From NCBI RefSeq assembly GCF_014652555.1, contig NZ_BMZA01000001.1, forward strand, positions 110,147 through 174,146: a DNA stretch of 64,000 nucleotides. The letters are read 5' to 3'. Positions 7,771 to 16,246 of the stretch are shown one piece after another. A program made the position numbers and the translations under genes. This DNA comes from Novosphingobium colocasiae (GTDB lineage: Bacteria; Pseudomonadota; Alphaproteobacteria; Sphingomonadales; Sphingomonadaceae). Each line of letters begins with the position of its first letter. Within the stretch, counting starts at the first letter, position 1. The notes under the pieces are model-generated. The model saw only the letters and a list, made by a program, of their open reading frames with translations, had not been told where the DNA came from and did no database searches.

Positions 7771-10148
7771 TTTACGGGATTTCCTCTTGAATGGCCGTCC
7801 TTGCATCCGGGCAGCCGGAAGGCGACCACGGTATCGGACAGCGGCGATTGGAGCATGTTGTGCCCGCCGGCGGTGACAGCGACGTACTGGCATCCGTCGC
7901 GCGGGCCGCGATAGGTCATCGGCAAGGTCTGGGCGCTGGCCGGCAGGCGAACCGACCACAATTCATCGCCGGTGCGCGTATCAAAGGCGCGGAAGGCCTT
8001 CTCGCGTGCCGCACCGATGAAAGTCAGGCCGCTGGCGGTAGTCAGCGCACCGCCGAAGTTGGGAGCACCCATTGCCAGCGGGAGGCCGAGCGCCATGCCG
8101 AATGGCCCGGCATCCCGCGCAGTGCCGAACGGGCGTTCCCACGCCAGCTTGCCGGTATCGAGGTTCATGGCCGCGATCCGGCCGAACGGAGGATTGTTGC
8201 AAGGCACGCCGAGCGGCGAGGCGAACGGGGTCAGGCGGACGCCGAAGGGGGTTCCTTCCTGCGGCAGGGGCACGCCGAAGCTGGTGACCGAATGGCTGTC
8301 CACCGCAGCACGCAGCTTTTCGGTCTCGGCGCGGGGCACCATTTGCACGATCGTGCCGTAGTAAAGGGCGTTAGTGACCAGCAGACGGCGCATCGGATCG
8401 ATGGCAACGCCGCCGAAGTTCATGCCGCCGCCGATGCTGGGATAGATCAGCGCTTCGTCGAGGCCCGGCGGGGTCACCTTGCCGTCATAGCGCAACTGCT
8501 TGAGCCGCACCCGGCACCACAACTGATCGAACGGGGTAAGCCCCCACATCGCGGCTTCGGTCAGATCGGGCCCTGCCATCGAGTGGACAGCGGAATAGGG
8601 TTGCGTGGGGGCAAGCTTTTCAACCGCGCCGCGTTGTGGCGCAGGCTTCTCCGTGATCGGGATCAGCGGCTGCCCGGTCCGCCGATCGAGTACGAAGATT
8701 TCAGCCCGCTTGGTGGAAATGGCGATCGCCGGGAACTGCGCGCCGCCCTTGTTGAGCGTGAACAGCGTGGGCTGGGCGGGCACGTCATAGTCCCACAGAT
8801 CGTGATGCGCCGTCTGGAACGACCAGCGCACAGCGCCGCTGGCAACATCGATCGCGACCACGGAAGACCCGTACTTCTCGCTCGCCGGTGAACGCAGCGC
8901 GCCATAGTGGTCCGGGGTCGGGTTGCCGGTGGCGACATAGACGAGGCCGAGCTTTTCGTCGGCGCTCATCACCGCCCAGGCGTTCGGCGTGGACCGCGAA
9001 TAGGCTTGCCCGGCGGCCGGGCCATGGACGTTGGCGGGATTGCCGGCATCCCATGCCCAGGCCAGTTCGCCGGTCAGCAGATCGAAGCCGCGAATGACGC
9101 CTGAAGGTTCATCCGTGCTCTGGTTGTCCGCCACCCAGCCACCGATCACGATCTTGCCGTTGGCGATCGCGGGCGGGGCGCTGGAATAGTAGAAGCCGGG
9201 ATTGACCACGCCCATGCCGGCATAGAGGTTGACCACGCCGTTCTTGCCGAAGCCGGGGCACGGCTTGCCGTCCGCCGCGTCCAGTTCCATCAGCCGGCCG
9301 TCGAAGGTGGCGGAGACGATACGCCCGGCGCAAACGCCGTCTGCGGCGGTGCGGACATAGGATACGCCGCGGCAGGTTCGCACGGCGGATGCGCCCTTGG
9401 GTGAAACTTTGGGGTCGACCTTCCAGATCGTCTTGCCGGTTTCAGGATCGAGCGCGAAGACCGAGTTGTCCTGCGCGCACAGGTACAGCTTGCCATCGAC
9501 CATTAGCGGGGTGGCCGAGAGGTAGCCGCTGGCGGCGTCGGGCGCGATGCCGGTATGGAAGGTCCAGGCGCTTTCCAGCTTGCCGACATTGGCGGGCGTG
9601 ATCTGGTCGAGGCGGGAGAACCGTGCGCCCGAGCGGGTGCCGCCCCACGCGGTCCATTCATCACCGGCGGCATCTTCGGGAACGGCTGCCAGCGCGCCGG
9701 CAGGCACGGTGTTGCGGACATCGTGGCTGTCGCGCAGGGCGAAGCAGCCGATCACCGCGATCACGCCGATCGCGCCGGCGAGGCCAGCCCCGAGCGCACC
9801 CTTGCCCAGCTTGCGCGAGACCGGCGGCAGCAGGAACAGCAGGCCCAGCAGGGCGGGCGCGAACAGCCGGGCGGTCAGTGCCCACGGCTCCGCACCGGCT
9901 TCGGCAAATCCCCAGGCGAGCGTGACGAGCAGGAACGCGGCGTAGAGATAACCGCCCAGCGCGCGCCCGCGCAGCGCCATCGCGCCGGCAACGAGCAGGA
10001 GGATGCCGGTGACGAGATAGTAGGGGGAACCCGACAGTGCGACGAGATACCCGCCGCCCGCCACGAAGGCGATGCCGCAAGCGATCACGACGATACCCAG
10101 GATAGCTGCCGCCCATCCGCCGGCCGGTTTGGTTGCCGCTTCGGTCAT
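7767..10148 (-). CDS. Membrane-bound PQQ-dependent dehydrogenase (glucose/quinate/shikimate type)
   Basis: A 793-residue quinoprotein. The first 140 residues contain about five hydrophobic membrane segments (roughly 12-37, 43-60, 67-84, 93-107, 120-137), as in membrane glucose dehydrogenase, which passes electrons to ubiquinone. The rest is an eight-bladed PQQ propeller facing the periplasm, with repeated Trp-docking motifs such as ALDPETGKTIW, LDRRTGQPL and NLDTGKLAWERP. Substrate classes in the family are sugars, quinate/shikimate and other polyols. Here it heads an operon with an SDR and NTF2 proteins and may oxidise an alcohol or alicyclic substrate before uptake. No pqq biosynthesis genes are in the window. 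Confidence 0.88.
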   Translation of the reverse strand: MTEAATKPAGGWAAAILGIVVIACGIAFVAGGGYLVALSGSPYYLVTGILLLVAGAMALRGRALGGYLYAAFLLVTLAWGFAEAGAEPWALTARLFAPALLGLLFLLPPVSRKLGKGALGAGLAGAIGVIAVIGCFALRDSHDVRNTVPAGALAAVPEDAAGDEWTAWGGTRSGARFSRLDQITPANVGKLESAWTFHTGIAPDAASGYLSATPLMVDGKLYLCAQDNSVFALDPETGKTIWKVDPKVSPKGASAVRTCRGVSYVRTAADGVCAGRIVSATFDGRLMELDAADGKPCPGFGKNGVVNLYAGMGVVNPGFYYSSAPPAIANGKIVIGGWVADNQSTDEPSGVIRGFDLLTGELAWAWDAGNPANVHGPAAGQAYSRSTPNAWAVMSADEKLGLVYVATGNPTPDHYGALRSPASEKYGSSVVAIDVASGAVRWSFQTAHHDLWDYDVPAQPTLFTLNKGGAQFPAIAISTKRAEIFVLDRRTGQPLIPITEKPAPQRGAVEKLAPTQPYSAVHSMAGPDLTEAAMWGLTPFDQLWCRVRLKQLRYDGKVTPPGLDEALIYPSIGGGMNFGGVAIDPMRRLLVTNALYYGTIVQMVPRAETEKLRAAVDSHSVTSFGVPLPQEGTPFGVRLTPFASPLGVPCNNPPFGRIAAMNLDTGKLAWERPFGTARDAGPFGMALGLPLAMGAPNFGGALTTASGLTFIGAAREKAFRAFDTRTGDELWSVRLPASAQTLPMTYRGPRDGCQYVAVTAGGHNMLQSPLSDTVVAFRLPGCKDGHSRGNPVK

Positions 10149-10175
10149 CCACGTTCCCCGTTGTGATTTTGCGGC

Positions 10176-10204
10176 AGGCTAAACGCGGCTTACCGATTGG
10201 TCAA
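10176..10204 (-). promoter_or_regulatory. Promoter with overlapping dyad operator for the PQQ-dehydrogenase operon
   Basis: On the minus strand, TTGACC (-35, 10204-10199) is followed after 17 bp by TAGCCT (-10, 10181-10176), 28 bp before the ATG. The stretch 10189-10204 reads TTGACCAATCGGTAAG, matching the element at 6119 and 12888. A perfect 12-bp palindrome GTCAATATTGAC (10200-10211) overlaps the -35 box. Confidence 0.55.
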
Positions 10205-10250
10205 TATTGACAGGAGAATTCTGCTTGCGGGTGGCGCAACGGATGCGGGC

Positions 10251-10284
10251 AAGAAAAAACCCGGAGAGCCGAGGCTCTCCGGGT
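10251..10284 (-). terminator. Rho-independent terminator of the TonB receptor gene
   Basis: On the minus strand a 12-bp perfect stem (10284-10273 with 10270-10259) is followed by a run of T residues (10258-10252). It lies 30 bp after the receptor stop codon. Confidence 0.8.
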
Positions 10285-10313
10285 CCGGAAAATCCGCAAG
10301 GAAGGGTAGGGTA

Positions 10314-12815
10314 TTAGAAGTTGAAGCCGAGGCTGACGCCGTATTCAGCCGGACGACCGGTGTAGCGCACGAAGGTGTCGTATGCCTGGGTCGCGTTGCT
10401 CCAGTAGTACTTGTTGAAGATGTTCTTGCCCCAGACGCTGGCGGTCCAGGTGCCGTCGGCCGACTTCACCCCGATGTTGCCGTTGACCAGCGTGTAGGCC
10501 TTGATCTTGTAGAGATCCGAGTCGGCACCGAAGGTGGTCGAACCGGGGACGACGAGCGCCGAGACCGACTTGCTCTGGCCATTCGCGCCGACGCCCAGGA
10601 AGGCATCGACATACGAGGAGACCGGGAACTGGTAGTCGGCGCGGATCGAGTACTGCCATTCGGGCGAGAAGGGCAGATCGACACCGGCGAACGAGGCGTT
10701 GACGGGGACGCGAACGCCCGAGACCAGCACCGAATCCACCGCGCCGACGTACCGCTTGACCTTGGCGTCAAGATAGGTTGCCGAAGCCGAGATCGTCAGC
10801 CCTTCGACCGGGCGACCGCTGACTTCGATTTCCGCACCCTTGATCCGCGACTTGGGCACGTTGAGCAGCTTGTCGAGCGCACCGAAGATCGGATCGACGA
10901 ACTTCGCACGGGTTTGCTTGTTCTTGTAGTCGTAGTAGAACGCGGCACCGTTGATCGAGATCGCGTTACCCATGAGCTGGGCCTTGAAGCCTGCTTCATA
11001 AGCGAGGATCGATTCCTGCTTCACCGGAGCGTAAGCATCGAAGATCGCGCCCGAAAGATGCGGAAAGCTGCCCGCCTTATAGCCCTTCGAGACGTTGCTG
11101 TAGAGCAGCAGGCCGTCAACCGGCTTGAAGTCCGCGCCCAGCATCCAGGAAGTGCTGTTTTCCTTGATCTTGGTGCGCACGATGTCGGCGGTCAGGAAGG
11201 TGTCGGGATTGACCGGATCGTTCGACGCGGGATCGCCCAGCACCAGCCCGCGGGTGTCGAGGATGATGGAACCGCCGGGGGCAATGGTCGGGATGTTGTA
11301 GCCGGCACCACCGTAGAGTTCCTGAAGCGAATCGTACACGGCATTGAAGAAGTTCGTCAGCGACACGCCCGGAGTGCCGCCAAAGGTCGTATCGGTGGGG
11401 AGGATCGGACCCGAAGCAAGATCGCCGTTGAACGCCGTCGCAAAGCGCTTCGCCTGAGTCCGCCGGATACCTGCCTTGAACGTCAGGTTGTCCATCACAT
11501 CAAATTCGATGTTACCGAACGCGGCGTAGTTCTTCATACGCTGGTTGGTCTGATAGTTGCTGGTGACGATGCCATTGACATACGTTGAGCTGGTGTCAGC
11601 ATACGACAGATACGTCGTCTCGTCGACTTTAGTGTTCTCGTAGTTGGCACCCAACACCCAGCGCAACGCGCTCTTCGGGTCGTTGGCGATGCGCAGTTCC
11701 TGAGTGAAGCTCTTGATCTTGCCCTGGTCGTTGCGCAGATCGAGATCGACCAGCGCGGTACCGCCGCCTTCCGTGGTGTTCCGGAACTTCATGTCACTGT
11801 AGCCGGTCAGCGACGTCAGCGTGATCGAACCGAAGGTATAGTCGAAGCGGCCGAGCGCCTGCTTGAAACGGTTGTCCTGGCTCGGGCTGTACTGCCCGGC
11901 GGTCCAGTCCGCCGAACGGGCGTTCATTGGCGAATTCGGATACGTGGCCTGCGGATAGGGCACCGGGCCGCTGCCTGCGGGAGCGCCGGCCGGGGTGCCC
12001 GATACGTCGTTCTGCGGCACATAGGCGATCTTCTGCGGAGCCTGCGGCTCGCTCTGGTCGCGCCAGCCGTTGAGGTTGATGCTCGCCTTGAAATCGCTGC
12101 TGGGTTCGAATTCGAGGATGAAGCGGCCGGCCATCACGTCGGTCTTGCCGTTGCGATCGTCGCGCGTGTAGCTCTTCTGCCAGGGATCGGCATAGGCCTT
12201 CTTGACCGCGAGACGGGCGCGCAGCGTGTCGCTGAGCGGGCCGCTGACGAAGGCATTGAAATCAACCGCGTTGAAGCGACCGTAGCTGAGGTTGGCACCG
12301 CCTGACATGTCCTTGGTCGGAGCGTTGGCCACGAAGTTGATCGCGCCGCCGGTGGCGTTGTTGCCGAACAGGGTGCCCTGCGGACCCTTCAGCACTTCGA
12401 CGCGCTGGAGGTCGAAGCCGGTCTGCGACGACATGACGGGCAGCGCCAGCGGGAACTGGTCGAGATAGACGGCGACGTCGGGATACGAGGCCAGCGAGCT
12501 GTCATAGAAGCCGACGCCGCGGATGGTGTAGACCGGCGTGGCGTTCGGGGTGGGCGCGAAGGTCAGGCCCGGGGTGATCTTGGCCAGATCGGCGACAGAC
12601 GAAATCTGCTGCAGTTTGAGCGCTTCACCCGAGACGGCCGAAACCGACGAGCCGACTTCGCTCAGGTTCTGTTCGCGCTTGTTGGCGGTCACGACGATCT
12701 CGTTGCCGGCGTCAGCAGCGCCCTCGGCGGTCTGCGCGGCTGCGCTGGTTGCGGCAGCGCCCAGCGCCATGGCCGAGCAACCGGCGAACAGAATGGTTCT
12801 GTGAATCAACTTCAT
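10314..12815 (-). CDS. TonB-dependent outer-membrane receptor
   Basis: An 833-residue outer-membrane transporter. A signal peptide (MKLIHRTILF, hydrophobic core, cleavage after about AAAQ) is followed by a TonB-box-like EIVVTA, the plug domain with VEVLKGPQGTLFGNNATGG, and a long 22-strand barrel ending in the aromatic YGVSLGFNF typical for BAM recognition. In sphingomonads such receptors often take up oligosaccharides, aromatics or steroids rather than siderophores. The gene has its own terminator and an upstream element at 12888-12903 that resembles those of the adjacent catabolic operons, so it probably imports the substrate of this block. Confidence 0.92.
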   Translation of the reverse strand: MKLIHRTILFAGCSAMALGAAATSAAAQTAEGAADAGNEIVVTANKREQNLSEVGSSVSAVSGEALKLQQISSVADLAKITPGLTFAPTPNATPVYTIRGVGFYDSSLASYPDVAVYLDQFPLALPVMSSQTGFDLQRVEVLKGPQGTLFGNNATGGAINFVANAPTKDMSGGANLSYGRFNAVDFNAFVSGPLSDTLRARLAVKKAYADPWQKSYTRDDRNGKTDVMAGRFILEFEPSSDFKASINLNGWRDQSEPQAPQKIAYVPQNDVSGTPAGAPAGSGPVPYPQATYPNSPMNARSADWTAGQYSPSQDNRFKQALGRFDYTFGSITLTSLTGYSDMKFRNTTEGGGTALVDLDLRNDQGKIKSFTQELRIANDPKSALRWVLGANYENTKVDETTYLSYADTSSTYVNGIVTSNYQTNQRMKNYAAFGNIEFDVMDNLTFKAGIRRTQAKRFATAFNGDLASGPILPTDTTFGGTPGVSLTNFFNAVYDSLQELYGGAGYNIPTIAPGGSIILDTRGLVLGDPASNDPVNPDTFLTADIVRTKIKENSTSWMLGADFKPVDGLLLYSNVSKGYKAGSFPHLSGAIFDAYAPVKQESILAYEAGFKAQLMGNAISINGAAFYYDYKNKQTRAKFVDPIFGALDKLLNVPKSRIKGAEIEVSGRPVEGLTISASATYLDAKVKRYVGAVDSVLVSGVRVPVNASFAGVDLPFSPEWQYSIRADYQFPVSSYVDAFLGVGANGQSKSVSALVVPGSTTFGADSDLYKIKAYTLVNGNIGVKSADGTWTASVWGKNIFNKYYWSNATQAYDTFVRYTGRPAEYGVSLGFNF

Positions 12816-12887
12816 GAATGCCTCCTCCCAAAACGGTTGGCCAGGACTAGCCAGCCGTGCTGACTATTCCTACCTGGCTACCGTATC

Positions 12888-12903
12888 TTGACCATTTGGT
12901 ATT
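12888..12903. promoter_or_regulatory. Operator TTGACCATTTGGTATT upstream of TonB receptor
   Basis: This sits 73 bp upstream of the receptor ATG. It shares TTGAC-N3-T-N-GGT with the elements at 6119-6134 and 10189-10204, and its core ACCATTTGGT is a near palindrome. Confidence 0.45.
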
Positions 12904-13305
12904 TAACCGGGGCGGTGCGGCGGTCAAGCGCAATTGCGCGCGTCACGCATCACGCCCGGGGAGTGTGGCATTCGTGCAGCACTCTCAACGAAGGTGTGAA
13001 ATAAGTGTATGATTTATGGTGAATTTATGAACTTCGGCTTTGTAGCGGGCCATGGCATGCGGCGCATCAATAGGCCGTTCTGTGGAATTGAGATGTGGCC
13101 GACTTCGACGTGAATGGTCAATTCTTGTCACCGTGAAGGGCGGCTTTGCCTTACGTCGGCGATCCGGACGCATCGCCACCAGCGGCTGGCCGGTCGATAT
13201 GCACTGACCTATTGCTCAACATCCAACCTTGTGTGGTGCGTCGAAATGCGGTCGGCGTCGCTTCGGTCGCGCGATGTTCAAAGGGAGGCGGGTACCCGTG
13301 TCACC
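12904..13305. other. Non-coding stretch of about 400 bp
   Basis: This lies between the divergent promoter area of the TonB receptor and the end of the Lrp-type gene. Base use is less GC-rich at 12990-13035 than around it. The short reading frames here have no ribosome site or recognisable protein. I see no hairpin with a T tract and no repeat. Confidence 0.5.
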
Positions 13306-13773
13306 CTACACCGGCAAGGCCGTGCGATAGACCACCGGGCGCAGCGCGAAGCTGGTCGTCACTTCCGCCACTGCCGGGATGCGGGTCAGCTTGAAGCGCA
13401 GGAAATCCTCGAATGCGGCAAGCGAGGGGACCAGCACGCGCAACTGGTAATCCGCCTCTCCCGACATCAGATAGCACTCCATGACCTCGGGAAAGCCCGC
13501 CACTGCTTCCTCGAACGCGGCCAGGTGGCGATCGTCCTGCCGGTCCAGCCGGATTCGCACGAACGCGGTGACGGACAGGCCCACCGCCACCGGATCGACC
13601 AGCGCGACATAGCCGGTGATGACCTCTTCGCTTTCCAATTGGCGCAACCGGCGCAGGCATGGAGAGGGGGACAGGCCGACCAGTTCGGACAGGCGCTGGT
13701 TCGTGATGCGGCCGTCCTGCTGCAGTTCCTGCAACATCTTGCGGTCTAACACATCAAGTGCAGAAATTGGCAA
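13306..13773 (-). CDS. Lrp/AsnC-family transcriptional regulator
   Basis: A 155-residue regulator. The N-terminal helix-turn-helix (LDRKMLQELQQDGRITNQ, then LSELVGLSPSPCLRRLRQLE) is classical for Lrp/AsnC. The C-terminal RAM ligand domain includes VMECYLMSGEADYQLRV. It is divergent from the 2-oxoacid dehydrogenase E1/E2 genes, and two palindromes lie between them. In Pseudomonas putida an Lrp-type protein (MdeR) controls a comparable E1 gene (mdeB) with an amino acid or 2-oxoacid as signal, so autoregulation plus control of the E1/E2 pair is likely here. Confidence 0.93.
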   Translation of the reverse strand: MPISALDVLDRKMLQELQQDGRITNQRLSELVGLSPSPCLRRLRQLESEEVITGYVALVDPVAVGLSVTAFVRIRLDRQDDRHLAAFEEAVAGFPEVMECYLMSGEADYQLRVLVPSLAAFEDFLRFKLTRIPAVAEVTTSFALRPVVYRTALPV

Positions 13774-13781
13774 GATCGGTC

Positions 13782-13812
13782 TCCAGAATCTGGAATAAAG
13801 GCAGTATCTGCC
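13782..13812. promoter_or_regulatory. Tandem palindromic operators for the Lrp-type regulator
   Basis: Two 13-nt perfect dyads, TCCAGAATCTGGA (13782-13794) and GGCAGTATCTGCC (13800-13812), have centres 18 bp apart in the intergenic region between divergent genes. Spaced dyads on one DNA face suit an Lrp-type oligomer. Confidence 0.6.
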
Positions 13813-13897
13813 AAATCTATGCGGTGAGTTGGCGGAAAACGCAAGGACACGGTGGCCCTCGCGCGGCTAAAGAGGCCAGACTGAGCATAAGGACAAG

Positions 13898-16243
13898 ATG
13901 ATGGTCACGACGATCGCACAGGACCGCCAGGAGACGGTTGCCACAATCGAAGCGCTGGAGAAGCGGCTGCTGTGGCTTTCAGCCTGGACCATCCACAACG
14001 CCAACAACATCCGCAAGAAGCGCGATGGCCTCAAAGTCGGTGGTCACCAGGCGAGCTGTGCGTCGATGACGGCGATCATGGCCGCGCTCTATTTCCACGC
14101 GCTGCGCCCTCAGGACAAGGTGGCGGTGAAGCCGCATGGTGGCCCGCTGCTGCACGCGATCCATTACCTGCTCGGCAACCAGACGCTGGACAAGTTGCAG
14201 CGCTTCCGGGGCCTGGGCGGGGTGCAGAGCTATCCCAGCCGCACCAAGGACACCATCCCGGTCGATTTCTCGACCGGCTCGGTCGGCCTTGGCGTGGCCG
14301 TCACCGCGTTCACCAGCCTGGTTCAGGACTATCTCATCGCTCACGGCCAGGTGCGCGAGGAAGATGCCGGCCGCATGATCGCGCTGATGGGCGATGCCGA
14401 GCTGGACGAGGGCAATATCTATGAGTGCCTGATCGAAGGCTACAAGCACGATCTGCGCAACTGCTGGTGGATCGTCGATTACAACCGCCAGTCGCTCGAC
14501 GCGACCACGGCTGACCGGATGTTCCGCCGCTTCGACGATATCTTCGAGACCTGCGGCTGGCGTGTCGTCACGCTGAAGTACGGCAAGCTGCAGCGCGCCG
14601 CGTTCGCGCGGCCGGGCGGCAAGGCGATCGAGGACTGGATCGAAAATTGCCCCAACGCCGAATTCGCGGCGCTGACCTACCAGGGTGGTCCGGCCTGGCG
14701 CGAGCGGCTGCTGGCCGATCTGGGCAAGAACGCGGCGGCGAAGAAGCTGATCGGCAGTTTCGACGACGAGCAGCTTGCCGAACTGATGACCAATCTGGGC
14801 GGTCACTGCGTCGAAACGCTGATGGACGCCTTCGACGCATGCGACGATGATCGGCCCACGCTGTTCATCGCCTATACCGTCAAGGGTCACGGGCTGCCGC
14901 TGGCGGGCCACAAGGACAACCATTCGGGGATGATGAACAACCCTCAGATGGAACAGTTCCGGGCATCGATGGGCATTGCCGAAGGGCAGGAATGGGAGCC
15001 GTATGGCGGCCTTGGCGATAACGTCGCCGCGCGCCTTGATGCGTTCGTCCATCAAAGCGCGCTGGCGCTCAAGGCGGCCGAGCCGGTGGCACCGGCGGTG
15101 CCGGTCCCGGCGCGATTCCCGGTGCCTGAAGGTGCCGAGCAATCGACGCAGGCCGCGTTCGGGCGGGTTTTGCTGGATATCGCCAAGTCAGGCGAGGAAC
15201 TGGCGGATCGAATCGTCACCACCGCGCCCGACGTGACCCAGACCACCAACCTCGGCGCGTTCGTCAACCAGCGCGGGCTGTTCCGCCGGCAGGAACTGGC
15301 GGACGTGTTTCACAAGGCCAAGATCCCTTCGGCGCAGAAGTGGGCGGCGCATGCGGCCGGCCAGCACATCGAGCTGGGCATCGCCGAGAACAACTTCTTC
15401 ATCGCCCTGACCTCGCTCGGCCTGGCCGCGCCGCATTTCGGCACCCGGCTGCTGCCGGTCGGCACGGTCTACGATCCGTTCGTGTCGCGCGGGCTCGATG
15501 CGCTGAACTACGGTTGCTATCAGGATGCGCGCTTCCTGCTGGTCGGCACCCCGGCGGGTCTGACGCTGGCGGCCGAAGGCGGGGCGCACCAGTCGATCAA
15601 CACGCCGCTGATCGGGATGGGGCAGCCCAACCTTGCCTATTACGAACCTGCGTATGCCGATGAAGTGGCGCTGTTCATGCGCTGGGCCTTCGATCACATG
15701 CAGCAGCCCGATGGCAGCTCGGTTTACCTGCGGTTGTCCACCCGCTCGATCCCGCAGATCGCGCGGGCAGACGATGGTTGGGAAGCCGATGCGCTGAAGG
15801 GCGGCTACTGGCTGCGCGCGCCAGGGCCGGATGCTACGGCAGCGATCGCCTTCACCGGCGTGGTCGCCCCCGAAGCGCTGGCGGCGTGGGAGCAACTGGC
15901 CGACGATATTCCGGGCCTCGGCCTGCTGGCGGTGACTTCGCCCGACGTGCTGCATCGCGGCTGGTCGGCGCGGCGCGCGGCGCGCTGGGAAGGCAAGGCC
16001 AGCGAGCCCAGCCATGTCGAAACGCTGCTTTCAGCTCTGGCACCGGGGGCCGGTCTCGTCACCGTGCTCGATGGTTCGCCGGGGGCGCTGTCGTGGCTGG
16101 GCGGTGTCAAGGGGATGCGCGTCAGCCCGCTGGGCACCGACCGCTTCGGCCAGACCGGCGATCTGCCCGATCTGTACCGCACGTACCGGCTGGATACCGA
16201 CGCGATCGTCGATGCTGCCGCCGAACTGTTTCTTGAGGACTGA
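13898..16243 (+). CDS. 2-oxoacid dehydrogenase E1, homodimeric type (transketolase/AceE/MdeB-like)
   Basis: A 781-residue thiamine-diphosphate enzyme. The N-terminal domain has the TPP motif GDAELDEGN (165-173) ending in DYNRQSLD (194-201). The pyrimidine domain contains HIELGIAENNFF with the catalytic Glu. A transketolase C-terminal domain follows. It is shorter than E. coli AceE (887 residues) and resembles the MdeB group. It decarboxylates pyruvate or 2-oxobutyrate and acylates the lipoyl group of the E2 encoded 3 bp downstream. AAGGA lies upstream; ATG 13898 and ATG 13901 are both possible starts. No E3 gene is present, so a general lipoamide dehydrogenase must serve. Confidence 0.9.
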   Translation: MMVTTIAQDRQETVATIEALEKRLLWLSAWTIHNANNIRKKRDGLKVGGHQASCASMTAIMAALYFHALRPQDKVAVKPHGGPLLHAIHYLLGNQTLDKLQRFRGLGGVQSYPSRTKDTIPVDFSTGSVGLGVAVTAFTSLVQDYLIAHGQVREEDAGRMIALMGDAELDEGNIYECLIEGYKHDLRNCWWIVDYNRQSLDATTADRMFRRFDDIFETCGWRVVTLKYGKLQRAAFARPGGKAIEDWIENCPNAEFAALTYQGGPAWRERLLADLGKNAAAKKLIGSFDDEQLAELMTNLGGHCVETLMDAFDACDDDRPTLFIAYTVKGHGLPLAGHKDNHSGMMNNPQMEQFRASMGIAEGQEWEPYGGLGDNVAARLDAFVHQSALALKAAEPVAPAVPVPARFPVPEGAEQSTQAAFGRVLLDIAKSGEELADRIVTTAPDVTQTTNLGAFVNQRGLFRRQELADVFHKAKIPSAQKWAAHAAGQHIELGIAENNFFIALTSLGLAAPHFGTRLLPVGTVYDPFVSRGLDALNYGCYQDARFLLVGTPAGLTLAAEGGAHQSINTPLIGMGQPNLAYYEPAYADEVALFMRWAFDHMQQPDGSSVYLRLSTRSIPQIARADDGWEADALKGGYWLRAPGPDATAAIAFTGVVAPEALAAWEQLADDIPGLGLLAVTSPDVLHRGWSARRAARWEGKASEPSHVETLLSALAPGAGLVTVLDGSPGALSWLGGVKGMRVSPLGTDRFGQTGDLPDLYRTYRLDTDAIVDAAAELFLED

Positions 16244-16246
16244 GCC

